Part shown: positions 36,301-49,814 of the stretch, piece by piece
Layout: each line of letters opens with the position of its first letter
How positions within the stretch are numbered: position 1 is the first letter of the stretch
Assembly (NCBI RefSeq): GCF_024868665.1
Contig: NC_079895.1
Location: 6,517,069 to 6,581,068, forward strand
Reading direction: 5' to 3'
DNA length: 64,000 bases
DNA from: Triplophysa rosa
Taxonomy: Eukaryota > Chordata > Actinopteri > Cypriniformes > Nemacheilidae
Position numbers and translations under genes: made by a program
Notes under the pieces: generated by a model
The model's input: the letters and a program-made list of their open reading frames with translations, nothing else
What the model was told of the DNA's origin: nothing
The model's database searches: none

Positions 36301-36541
36301 GGTGAAAACTCCATCCCAGGTGCCAAACAGAACTGGTTCCCAGACAAAGAGCTGCACCTTCCACCAAGGTTGAGCATTACTCTGGGAACCCTATACACAA
36401 ACCAGTGTCACTCATATCTAATGTCACCATTAAAATACGACATTCGTCTACACACCTGAGTAAATTATTGACATTATGTGCAATAATAAAGCAGATTACC
36501 TGAGCATCTTCAAGGAATATTTCTCGAACCTGTGGGCACAT
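21359..36541 (-). CDS. slc12a8: SLC12A8, cation-chloride cotransporter family member (complete)
   Basis: Multi-pass membrane transporter of the SLC12/APC fold. The mouse protein was reported to carry nicotinamide mononucleotide, which is debated. Coding exons on the minus strand: 36541-36500, 36390-36244, 36132-35941, 35854-35623, 28395-28282, 27932-27845, 27262-27175, 24701-24555, 23288-22643, 22571-22486, 22394-22277, 21786-21726, 21530-21359. They sum to 2133 nt or 710 residues (human 714). Family blocks seen in order include [109 protein letters not shown] and the C-terminal [17 protein letters not shown]. The ATG at 36541 gives [14 protein letters not shown], matching the human N-terminus. 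An upstream ATG in the first exon is out of frame. Intron 5 is unusually long (7.2 kb). Confidence 0.96.
21880..21945. repeat. Retroelement 3' end (GCATTTAGCAGACGCTTTTATCC family)
   Basis: Matches the very common fish sequence TTTACATTTATGCATTTGGCAGACGCTTTTATCCAAAGCGACTTACA. Related ends occur at 49845-49875 and, inverted, at 62673-62700 and 63936-63985. Confidence 0.65.
22068..22171. mobile_element. Palindromic foldback element, slc12a8 intron
   Basis: Arms GCTGCGTTTCCCAAAAGC and GCTTTTGGGAAACACAGC are inverted, with further pairing toward the centre (GATCGTAG-CACCATTG). About 104 bp. It is a common fish foldback repeat. Confidence 0.75.
22643..23288 (-). CDS. slc12a8: slc12a8 exon 10: late TM segments and long cytosolic linker
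   Basis: 646 nt. It begins [20 protein letters not shown], covers two membrane segments (about 50 residues), then a polar linker of about 150 residues. The linker keeps the family block SYGSEG...[12 protein letters not shown]. The remaining linker is Ser/Lys-rich and variable. The donor leaves one base (phase 1) that is completed in the exon starting at 22571. Confidence 0.92.
24702..27174 (-). other. slc12a8 intron 8
   Basis: Holds a (TG)n microsatellite at 25108-25129 and a palindromic-family element at 26495-26922. Otherwise AT-rich, with no conserved coding segment seen. Confidence 0.6.
26495..26922. mobile_element. Palindromic MITE-family copy, slc12a8 intron 8
   Basis: Left GGATAGTTCACCAGAAAATG, right GGGGGGACTATCCCTTTAA. 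The inner arms ATTACTCACTCTCTAGTTATTCC and GGAACAACTCAAAGGTGAGTAA are imperfectly complementary. Confidence 0.7.
27480..27786. mobile_element. Full-length palindromic MITE, slc12a8 intron 7
   Basis: Best-preserved copy in the window, 307 bp. Termini GTGATAGTTCACCCAAAAAT and ATTTTTGGGTGAACTATCAC are perfectly inverted over most of their length. The central arms (CTGGCCCCCATTCACTT and AAGTGAATGGGGGCCAG) are also inverted. The element can fold into one long hairpin. Confidence 0.9.
29455..29791. mobile_element. TTAAAGGTCC-ended non-autonomous element, copy 1
   Basis: Closely similar to 62273-62679. Shared landmarks are GAGGATCTATTGACAG, TTGTTTCTAC, ACGACATCTTAG and the end CATACACTGGACCTTTAA. 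Its left terminus is degraded (TTAAAGTGTGTAA). Confidence 0.8.
30912..31134. mobile_element. Palindromic MITE-family copy, slc12a8 intron 5
   Basis: Left TTAAAGGGATAGTTAACAC, right GAGGGTGAGTAAATGATGAA...CTATTCCTTTAA. Internally deleted. A further left-end fragment (TTAAAGGGACAGTTGACCC) sits at about 32300-32330. Confidence 0.7.
31775..32040 (-). promoter_or_regulatory. Candidate internal promoter and alternative first exon in slc12a8
   Basis: On the minus strand an inverted CCAAT box (about 32033) and a TATATAA box (about 31864-31872) precede a CpG-containing stretch. That stretch ends in a clean donor, CATGCG|GTGAGTG (GT at 31774-31773). If spliced to slc12a8 exon 6 it has no in-frame ATG, so translation would start downstream and give an N-terminally shortened protein. 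It could equally start a separate non-coding transcript. Confidence 0.4.
32380..32904 (+). mobile_element. Internally deleted Tc1/mariner-type transposon
   Basis: Terminal repeats CACTGCCCGTCCAAAAAAAA and, inverted, CACTGCCTGTCCCAAAAAAG are flanked by TA on each side (32378-32379 and 32905-32906), the Tc1/mariner target. The plus strand keeps the C-terminal catalytic part of a transposase, with [11 protein letters not shown] (second Asp) and PDLNPFENL (third acidic residue). The N-terminal DNA-binding part is gone and the frame is broken. Dead copy of 525 bp. Confidence 0.88.
32970..33554 (-). mobile_element. hAT transposon remnant with a BED-finger fragment
   Basis: Ends TAGAGCTG and CAGCTCTA are inverted and flanked by a perfect 8-bp duplication GTGCCGGG (32962-32969 and 33555-33562), diagnostic of hAT. 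Subterminal repeats of the CCCGAGCCCG type lie at both ends. The minus-strand ORF at about 33192-33389 contains [11 protein letters not shown]...VGYVRC, which resembles the start of a BED zinc finger. The catalytic domain is missing. Confidence 0.9.
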
Positions 36542-36856
36542 ATTTTCTCCTAGGAAAGGCGCTATACTGGGTATGAGGGGGGAAAAGGCTTTAAGTGAGT
36601 TGAACGTATGACTCAACATAAGCCTGTTAATAAGTGACAAACATTTCAACTACCAAAAACAAACATGTAATCTAGATTCAACTAACATTGAAATACTTCA
36701 AAGTGAAAGGCATAGCAAAACAAAATCATTAAAGTTTTGTCACCAAATGTTGTACTGACTTTAAAATGGAAGAAATGCTTAAGCCTTAAGGACGCTGTAC
36801 TGTGATATGATAAACTACTGTTAAATTATAAGTTTAATCAACAAACGCACACATAC

Positions 36857-36945
36857 CTGAGCTGGTGTCGTGCTCCCGGATGCGACAGCATGAGACGTGA
36901 GTGAACGCGAAGCGCGCGCCCGCGAGCTCACCTGAGAGTTTGCGT
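36857..36945 (-). promoter_or_regulatory. slc12a8: slc12a8 first (untranslated) exon and CpG-rich start region
   Basis: Donor CTCAG|GTATGT places the exon end at 36857. The exon and upstream bases are CpG-rich (GCGCGCGCCCGCG). It contains one ATG whose frame runs into a stop in exon 2 before joining the main frame, so it would act as a short upstream ORF if transcribed. Confidence 0.6.
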
Positions 36946-39900
36946 AAACTTAATTTTTACATGTCTCGGTAAGGCTGTGTTTGAAATAAAGAATAAAGCA
37001 AGGCTTTAAAAAACAATAAAAATGTCCAGTCCAAAACAAAATCAAAATATATTTTTTATATTTAAATAGTCCTAGTTTTACTACATCTATATCACATTCT
37101 TGTGAAATAATGTATGAAACGAGTTAAAATATTTTTTCTAATAGCATAAACGGGGTTTTGTTTGCGTATCTTGATTTGATACCACCGTGATTTAGATGAC
37201 TGCAACGCTAAGAATTTCCGGTTTAACGAAAGTATTTTTCACAGTGACAAATTTCTTATTAATTTTTGATTTATTGATTTTAAAGTATGGCAGTAAAGCT
37301 GTACTCGAGTAACAGCTGTCTGATATTTTGTTGCTAGATATCAATGAAAACGCTACGTGTGCAATAAACGTCATTAAACAAATATCTGCACCACGTAGCT
37401 CCACATCAAGCGTGAGTGTAGCCCTCTCTTTCATTGATCGTTAACTTAAAATGTATTTTTAAATAGTATTTTGTTTAAAAAATATAAGGGTTTTTACATT
37501 ACTGTCGTGTTAATAATCATAGAATCAATTTAATGTTTGTGCAATGTACAACGTAAATCTTCATTACAATGTAACTTTATATTTCATTTGATTTTTACAT
37601 GTTTTCACAAATGGGCTAGAATTTTTAAATATCTTAATGCAGAGTTTCCCAAACAGCAGATCATTGTTATCCATTTAACCTTTTACAGCTACATTACATT
37701 TGAATAAACCTGTAACAGTTCTTTACAGCTTTATATCTTCTTTTAATCTTTATAGGGGTACTTTTTATAAATTGCCTTATTAAAAGTTAATGTGCTGTTT
37801 TTATGTCAAACACTTAACACTTAATCAGTTAATTCAACCAATAAGAATAATGAACTTGCAACGCCTGTCTCCTGGAGTGCCCGCTTGCTCCACTAGATGG
37901 AACTCTCTACTACACCTGGACTTCACACATTGTACTACATTTCCCATACACCATTGCAGGACTCGTTAGGCTCAATCACCATCACCTGAGCACCTGTCCA
38001 ATATTTGAGTGCGCATGATTTTAACAGGTATTGCTTGTCTGGAAAGTATAGTTGGTGTGCCCCTGCCCTTAGAGCTCCTGTAACCACAACAACTTCCTTT
38101 TAATATTACTTTTAATTACTCCATTCAAACTGTTTTCCGATGTTGTGTAAATAGCGCCTTTGACTTCATTTTTTATTCATTTTGAACATATTGCTAGTTT
38201 TTCCTAGGCCAGGGAAAGTAGGTCTAATCAAGCCTCAAGCATTTCAAAAAGACTCCCTTGTGATATACCCTTGCTCTTAAAAACACTAGGTACTGAAGAC
38301 CTAGGTAGACAGTTTTGTAATCAATCAGTTCAAATTCTTTGAGTGAGTTACGTTTCTTTTTATAATAAATGAATATTATGAAGGCAAATGTTATGTGCTG
38401 ATTAAAATACAGCAAGCACGGTGTGAATCAAACGCGTATTCCTCTTCTGGTCTTCTTGCCTTCATGTGTCATAATGAAGATGTTTCATTCCTTTCATGAC
38501 ACACACCCGTACATACAGAACTGATCACTACTGAACACTACTCCGTTCCGGCATCAATATTTTGATCAATTATGAAGAAAAATTAATCGCTGTCTGGCCT
38601 TCTGAGATTTCGCTATGGAGATATGAAGGCTAGGATCACGGTTTAATGGCACACATGCATTTGGTACGGTTTACTTTTATCTGTTTTAAAGTTTTTATCA
38701 GTAGTATTTGATATAGCTATTGTTATTATTACACATTTCAACAAATATATATATAAGTAATGTCACTCTTTTGATTTTGGCATGACTAATGTGAAGTGAT
38801 AAGGACAGACTGCATCAACACTCAACTACTTTGTCATTGTATTTGGAAATTCAACATTACACAACAAAAGCACACAACCAAAAAACATCCAATCAGAACG
38901 TCTCCCCCGATTTCTTAGGCAAAATATTGCATTAAAGTATTTTCTATAGAAATAATTAGGCTACAATAAAATGGATACACTACATACAAAAATATAACCA
39001 GTGTACAAAGACAGTCAATAGACATGCACACCCCAATGAAATTGTTTATATATCTAGGACTATCAAGCTTTCTGACCAAATAAAACCACCTGTTTTTCAC
39101 TCAGTTTAACATTTGTCATGAAACAATGATACGTACCACCAGAATGGAATCAAATGCTCAATTAACAAAATAAGGACAAAAGTGATGTGTTTAAATGGAT
39201 ATGGATCTTTTACGAACAACAACTCAGTTTACAAAACACGATCACATCATTTGCTTAAAAAAGGCATCAGACATCCCTTAAAATATTCAAATTTCTGAGC
39301 CATCTAAACCAGTAGCGATTAGACATTGAAATTATAAATAATATCCTAAAAAAGATAATTTGAGGGTGTGTGAAATCCAAGATTGTAATCGTTAAAACTG
39401 CATTTAAAGCAAATTCATAGAGTACTAGAAATGTAGTTTTACAAACATGAACACAACGTGTTTTAACAGGTGTGCTTAGGGGACCAAGACATTTTCTTTA
39501 ATTATGTCTCTATATATACTGCACGCAAAGGAAAAATGTGCACAGCAAAATGCACTTGAACATAAAATATACAAGCTATTTACAACATGTAAAAGGAAGA
39601 GAACAATAAAGGAATGTTTAGGCACACTTTGAAGAAACCTGAAACTGTAAAACATTAGTTGGTCTTCGACACCCAAAACATGCGGACTATGGAAACCGTA
39701 CTCATAAGGCTGTTCAAGAAACACCAGCAGAACAAACGCATGTGATGTATAATTGTTCATAAACCCATTTGACAATTTACACAAGAATAGATGAATTAAA
39801 AATGTACACAGAAATTTGTCCTGCTCATGTTTCATGACCGAGGCCAAGTGAGTGTACAGCTTGGCATGATGCTTCATATTTTTTTTTTTAAATAAGCATA

Positions 39901-41223
39901 ACTAAATTTGATCAAGATAGCTGTAGTTAAAGCAGATACATTTCCATAATCTGAGAAAACAAAGCTTTTATATTACATGATTAGTTATTACGCTAAAGAA
40001 AGAGAGATGTGCAATAAACAAATGTTATGTGTACATATACATACAGTCCTCATACAATTTTACTAAACATTAAACGTTACTTTATCAGTTCTATTTCAAT
40101 CCAATAAACAAAACAGCATGTGAATATGATGCACAGACACGTGTGCTAATGGACAAAGAGAAAGCATAAACATGATCTGACACACATTCTTAAATCATCT
40201 TCCTTGATTTCACTAAAGACAATTTACCATGTTCTGACATAGTTCTTCTCTTTAATTTTTTTAGGTGTGCATTAAATGCCTAGATAAGGGGAATCGAATT
40301 CTAAACAAAAGTGCGGTAGGAGGATAGTGCCATTTAATATTTAGCAGATTTAAGATGCATCTGCAATTCAAGAAAACAAACGGATGAGAAAGCTTTTTTG
40401 CACTTTTTCTTTCAATAGTTATGCAGTAATAGTCGGATTCAATGATGACATGTATGAACTGCATACCTGTTGCCGCCGTTTATGACTTGGCAAGGACTAT
40501 CAACTAAATCAAACTGTACCGATGATCACAAAAGTATCTTTTCTTTGAGAACCTCAGGAATATTGTGCAAAAATTATATAATCTTAATATATAAAATGGG
40601 CTGGGTCAGTATGAACTCAGTAAAGATTACCTGCAGATGATTCTTGTAGAGATTGTATATGATATATGAACATAAACCATGATAAGGTCGTCCATCTAGT
40701 AAGTGCCTTACTCAAGGGGAAAACAGTGAGGTCCTTTTAGTACCTCTCCAAAAAAACATGTTTACATAATAACAAAATACATTACTGATTGTAATGCTAG
40801 GTTAGTCCTTAACAACTGTTAATGAATTCCAGCAAAAGGACTGAACGCTATAATGCAAGGCCAAAAGGAAGTTGTATAATTTCTACTACAACAGCAATGA
40901 TAGTTCGGCCAAAGATCGCTTCAGTTATTAAGGAAACGCATGGACTATACAATATCTAGTTTAGCAAACCGTCATTCGTTCAACTTAAGCATTATATGTG
41001 CAATACACAGACAATGCCATGACACAAAGAGCATCCCATTGTCTTCATTAGAAGTGCTTAAATGAAATCAACTGATCACTTTGATTCCCACACGTGATTT
41101 GCTTGTTTGATGGAGATGGAAAATCATATGTATTTGCACATAAATCACATTGCCTTCACTGATAGAACTCAAAGACCTTGAATATAAAGTGCCTTTAAAA
41201 TCGAAATCGTTAAAAGCTTTTGT
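36946..41223. other. Intergenic between slc12a8 and znf148, including the likely long znf148 3'UTR
   Basis: The segment next to the znf148 stop (roughly 39.4-41.2 kb) is free of recognisable repeats, which fits a long 3'UTR as in mammalian ZNF148. The transcript end was not placed. The part near 37860-38080 resembles a dispersed repeat (ACTACATTTCCCATACACC), but I could not find its ends. Confidence 0.4.
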
Positions 41224-44767
<3,544 letters not shown>

Positions 44768-45690
44768 CGCTGAGCAGTTGAGCTGAAGCCACAGAAAGAC
44801 ACTTTACCAGCATAGGGATTCCCAACAATAGTCAACACGATTGTGCTCGCACAGTACTTCCGCCTCCGTCAACCTGACTGAGAGAAGGAATAGTTTAAAC
44901 CTTAGTAAAACAAACTATCATATTGGTCATATGCAGTTTCTGCTATGATATATCATGTCAGCACTAATCTTCCCAGATAAAATTCCATGCTGGTCACTGA
45001 GAAATTTTATTTCAGACCTCTAAATCCACTGTATTAATAAAGTTTCACAGAAAGCTCAGCATCTGGAAAACTTCAAATCAAACAGATGAGGCCATTCTGC
45101 AAATTTGTATTATAAAGCCTATATAATGCCATGTTAGTAATAAGTCTAAACCCAACAAGGTCCACGTAGAAACCGGATCAACATATAAACTGCATGCATA
45201 AATTGTCTTCTGATTTATTAATATTTATATACATAAACAAATTGCCCAACTGTATTTACAGTTACAGTAATTTGCTGCCTGTTGCCAATGTCAGTTGTTC
45301 AAAGCATAACGTTACAGATAACGTACACTGTGCATTCACGATAGTGCTCCATATTATAGTATTTAAAGAAAGAGTTTTATACGTTTTAATGTATTAATGT
45401 TGGTTAAAATCGGCCTGATCTCCATCATTCTGCTGCTATATCACCACGCAAACTAAAGACAGAAGAATCCTCACATTTTCACGCTGGGTTGTCATATAGA
45501 CTCATACAGATGAAGAGTATACGTACCGAATGTGTTGTCAGTGCGGGGCTGACAGTGGGTTCGAGCCGCTCATGACGTGTTTGTCAAACTTTACTGCGCT
45601 GCTGCGGCTAGCATTCGAGGCTAGCGAGCTACATTCCATCTGCAGCTGCGCAGCGGTGCATTGTGGGATCTCGGCGAATACCTTCTTCCA
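44768..45690 (-). promoter_or_regulatory. znf148: znf148 5'UTR, first intron and CpG-rich promoter
   Basis: A 14-15-base leader in the coding exon is preceded by an acceptor (CTGTGGCTTCAG, first exon base 44782). An upstream untranslated exon ends at 45527 (ATTCG|GTACGTAT) inside a CpG-rich stretch, 45530-45960, that is the likely promoter. The transcription start is not placed. Confidence 0.55.
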
Positions 45691-46660
45691 TGGCCCTGTC
45701 CCAAATGGCGCACTTGCGGTCTCGTGGACTTAAATTGCGCGTTCTCGCCAAGTCTACGAGTCCGTAGAGTGTCCCATTTGTCTTTTTAGCGCTCAGAAGT
45801 CTGCTCGCGAGCGCCTCCTTTGTGCCCTCGATGCGGTCTTCGGCGAAGCCCGCATTAACGGAGACTCCACTGAAGTCCCCTACCCAGGAATCCTTGCGAA
45901 CGCCCAATCACAGAACGGATGGGAGGAGTGTCGTGGATGTCAGACATTAAAGTAAACATGACGGATACATTTTTAAATGTATGTTTTGATAAAATTCAAA
46001 ATTAATTTATTAATTAGTTACTTATTCATATTATTGCTTATTTATTTTCTATTATGCCAGCTATTCAAGAATAAAAACTTTAAATGCTGTGCTTTTTCTT
46101 ACTTAAGGTAATAAGCCATGTTTTGTTGTAGATCTATATCTAGTTGTCTCTGGGCTCTGTAAAGCTAAACAACACAGCTTCTTTATTATAGAGAAATATT
46201 AAATAACAACATATATGCATATTACGAAGTGTATACAGAAGAATAGTGTATACAAATAAATACATATACATAAATTGCATTTACGTCATGACAAATGAAT
46301 GCATTACAAACATAAGTATCTATGTATAATGCTCGGGTGGTATATCAACATATGAACTACAGACCAATAAAAACCGGCAGCTCCTGTCCCAAATAACAAC
46401 AATGGGACAACAAGTGGTCGAATTCACGCGGCGCTGCGCAGACTGATCAGCGAATGACAACAAAGTACAGCGAGAGAGATTAGAAAGCACCGCTTGCTCT
46501 TTCCGGCGTGATGACCTCAAGTCTGTTCCAAAATGCACTCCCATGTACCCTTGTGGACTCGTGCCTAGTGCCCTATAGGTCTGCACTTTCTGACGTCACC
46601 AAGTGTGGACTCAGAGGAGGTCCACAAGACCGGAGTGCGCCATTTGGACCAGGGACCATG
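45689..46660. repeat. Inverted repeat arms beside the znf148 promoter
   Basis: The left arm at 45689-45725 (CATGGCCCTGTCCCAAATGG...) and the right arm at 46617-46660, read inverted (CATGGTCCCTGGTCCAAATGG...), match over about 40 bp. They could be the ends of one element of about 970 bp or two opposed copies of a dispersed repeat. No clear target duplication was seen. Confidence 0.5.
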
Positions 46661-47279
46661 TAGATATCGCTGGCCCGGAGGCGGAGACCTGCGAGTGGGA
46701 GGATCATACGCCGGAAAACTATTACATTTCATCGTAGTTTAAAGTTTTGTTTTCATCACAAATTGTTAAAATGCAATAAAAGAATATTCCATAAAACCAA
46801 AACGAAAAAGAAAGCATTTTATGGACAAAGCCTGTTTTAGTCCACCAGACGTTCTCTGCAACCTTAAATAAAAAAATGTAATCAAATAAACGCACAGCAT
46901 CATAACTGTCTTTACATTGATATAAAAATAATAATTACGCCTATTCTTCCATTTTCATTTCAGAAACCACAATTTCTCTGAGCCACTGCGATCACTGCAG
47001 TTTTTCTTTGTTACCAATTAATTATCATGACTTCTGCTGTTCTGACAATTTGTGCTATCATCAGATTGTTCTGCCCTTTCGTGTGAGTTAGGTTTAGGCC
47101 AGGGTTTGGGTTGGGGTTAGTCTTAAATGTTTTAGGGGAAAATACAAAATATACCCCTGAACAAAAACTACAACACACATTTAATGAACCAAACAAAATC
47201 CTCTGGAGGTTTGTACAGCCCACTTTCACTAAAGTCCCACCCACGTGCAGCTGGCTCCGACCTCCATTTATACTCTGAT
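46661..47279. other. Intergenic, no gene seen
   Basis: AT-rich sequence with a short GTTAGGTTTAGG...GGGTTTGGG run at about 47087-47130 that is loosely telomere-like. Nothing else recognised. Confidence 0.5.
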
Positions 47280-48240
47280 ATCTGACAGCAAAAATCGAAT
47301 CTGTCAGATAACGTTACCCCTGCTAATTGGCAAAATTGAGCCTTGATGGGCTTCACGTTCAAGCAGGCCCATCCAACAGGTCAGATGGCATGGTGGTTAG
47401 TGCCTTAGGTTTGTGATTCAGCAGGTTATTGGCATGAGGCCTGCCTTTGCTTTTTTCTCATTGAACACAGGGGAACCTTATATGACAGCAATATTTTTAG
47501 TTGTGGGACTGAGAACTTACTTCTTGTGGTTTTGAAAGTCAGCAGTGTAAATGCGAGACAAGTATGGACTTTCTATCTCATGGTATACAGGGGGAATGGT
47601 ATCTCACAGCAAAATTCTGAGTTGTCAGATAACGTCCCCCCGCTATAGCTGGCAAAACTTGCCTTGATGGGACTTACATTCTAACAAACCCACCCAATAG
47701 GTCAACTGGCTTAGTGGATAGTGCCTTGTGTTTGTGAACGGCAGGCTGTTGGTTTGAGGCCTCCCTTCATGTTTCTCTCATTTAACACAGGGTAACCTTA
47801 TCTGACACCTCATTCTTAGTTGTCATAATACATTCTCCTAGTTTGAAAAATTTGTGATAAAAGCCTGAAACTCGCGAGTACCTACTACTTGTGGTTTTGA
47901 AAGTCAGCAGTGTAAATGTGAGACAAGTATGAACTTTCTATCACATGGAACACGGGGGAACGGTATCTGACAGCAAAATTATCAGCTGTCAGAGAACGTT
48001 CCCCCTGCTTTAGCTGGCAAAACCTAGCCTTGGTGGGACTTACATTCAAGCAGGCCCACCCGATAAGCCAACTGGTTCATAATACATTCTCCTGCTTTGA
48101 TTGAAAAATGTAGTGATATAAGCCTGAAACTCTGAGAACATACTTCTTGTGGTTTTGAAAGTCAGCAATGTAAATGTGAACTTTCTATCTCACGGAAGAC
48201 AGGGGAAACGGTCTCTGACAGCAAAATAAGACGGTTCTCA
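47280..48240. repeat. Tandem repeat of a 320-360-bp unit with a tRNA-like segment
   Basis: Units start at 47280, 47601 and 47965, with the beginning of a fourth at about 48212. Each opens with ATCT(G/C)ACAGCAAAA and carries GGTTTTGAAAGTCAGCA(G/A)TGTAAATG near its end. Units are 321, 364 and 247 bp long; the third has lost an internal piece. Units 1 and 2 contain a segment (47379-47445, 47700-47765) with a pol III A box (TGGCTTAGTGG in unit 2) and a B-box-like GGTTTGAGGCC, as in tRNA-derived SINEs. Confidence 0.8.
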
Positions 48241-49766
48241 AAAAAAGACAAGAACAGCTCTGGAAGATACAGAATCTATATTATGTTAAACCTTGTTTTG
48301 ACTCAAACAAAGCCAAACATTTGATCATGTCAGTTCTCATACTGTAAATCAAGTTGCCCATGAGTTTTAAGCACCACTAGAGGGAAGCATTTAATCTTCA
48401 TTTGAACACAAAACACATGAACATTCCTCTGAACCTAAAATGGCATTAGATTATTCCAATTATTAAGATAGCAGTTTGACATCCCCCGAAAATGTTAACA
48501 CTGCTGCTTTGTGGTATTATGAAATATATGTGATTCAGATTAAACGGAATCACGCTCTCAGATTTACAAGATGCATACCATAGCTAATCTTTAAATGGGA
48601 CCAAACTGTAAAATGCTATAACCATCCCAGCATATAAAAACACAAGCAAATGATGGTGTTATTTTTTAATCACCATTAGTGTCACACAACAATGATTTTA
48701 ACATTATATACAAATATTTCCCCCACTGTAATTTCATTAAAAAAAACAGGGGTCAAGCCGAGTTACACACATGCAACTGAAAAACGAGATTTTTTTAATC
48801 CTGTCCTTCCTGTGTGATCTTCTAGTTCCTTTAGCTAGATTTATATCAAAACATTGATCCACCCACTTGAGGTCACAAATATAGCATTCATAGTGCGGGC
48901 AATGGCAACAAAGAAAAAATGCACAGTTAGGTTTTGGATGAGGCATAAGCAGAATGCTCAGAATCAGATGAAATTATTCATATAAAGCTAGTGGGTCAGT
49001 GGTTATTCATGTTTGATAACTGCATGTGCAGAAAAGTAACAGATGTTGTGATGAACATCAGTTAGGAGATTTTGTTTGTGGCACAGGATTCATGGCATAT
49101 TTACAATTTATGCTAATAAGACAAGTTATGGTGCTTTCCTATGAAAATCTAGCTCTTCTGTGCAGATGATAAAGCTCATTTCAGATTTTCTAAGAAACTA
49201 GACACATTCCAGATGTGCAAAACCACCATTATGGTGAGGGGTCTGTGCAGGATAAAAATGGAACCGCTGGGCACACTGTGAAATGTTTTTGTCTTTACTT
49301 TCCCAAAATGTACTCACGAATTATGGCCTGATGCGTGCATGACAACTTAATGGTGAACCCAAGTAATAAAAAGTACAACAAAAGTATAAAAGGAAAGATT
49401 TAAGCACAAATATTGGCATCAAAAGCACAAAGATAATCAATAATAAAAAAAAAAAAGTGACATTAAATTGTAAAGAAATCATTCTATAGTTTCAGAGTAA
49501 CCACAAGGAATCATAATAAAGTTCATTTCGCCTCACAAAATAGTGCAGTCATAAGCGCAACCAGGTCTGAATATGGCTGCAGAACATAACTGGAAATAAA
49601 TATTAACCACACCATTCATTTATAGATCTCTGAATGTAGTGTTGTGAATAATATTTAGCATCTTTACAGAACTTTTGGTTCAAAAGATTAAGACCCCCAA
49701 TTCTCTGTGCTTCTCTGGGTTCGCTTGATGTGTCCAAGGCCTTCAGGTGTTGTGATGGCTGGATTT
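48241..49766. other. 3' flank of snx4, including its probable 3'UTR
   Basis: AT-rich sequence without coding signal. The part nearest 49766 is presumably snx4 3'UTR; no polyadenylation signal could be fixed. Confidence 0.4.
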
Positions 49767-49814
49767 TCACATCTTACTGAAGCACTCTTTAGCATTGTTC
49801 CATACTTGAATTCC
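49767..49814 (-). CDS. snx4: snx4 terminal exon after a GC-AG intron
   Basis: 16 codons, GIQVWNNAKECFSKM and stop, differing from the human C-terminus by one residue as I recall it. The intron (49995-49815, 181 bp) starts AAAAAG|GCGAGT and ends TTGTTGTAAAG. Reading through gives a different short tail, and using the nearby GT (GCGA|GTATGC) shifts the frame into an early stop. Confidence 0.9.
   Translation of the reverse strand, partial: GIQVWNNAKECFSKM

Noticed and set aside
36857..36900. ATG in the first exon of slc12a8 as translation start
   Set aside because: Its frame stops in exon 2; the ATG at 36541 gives the family N-terminus.
39476..39877. 133-residue minus ORF in the presumed znf148 3'UTR
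   Set aside because: AT-rich, no recognisable domain; likely chance within a 3'UTR.
47700..47765. Functional tRNA gene
   Set aside because: The A box is good but the B box is imperfect, no convincing cloverleaf or terminator is seen, and it repeats as part of a larger unit.
47280..48240. CRISPR-like or phage-type repeat array
   Set aside because: The host is a vertebrate and units are over 300 bp with no spacer structure; it is a tandem repeat with a tRNA-like part.
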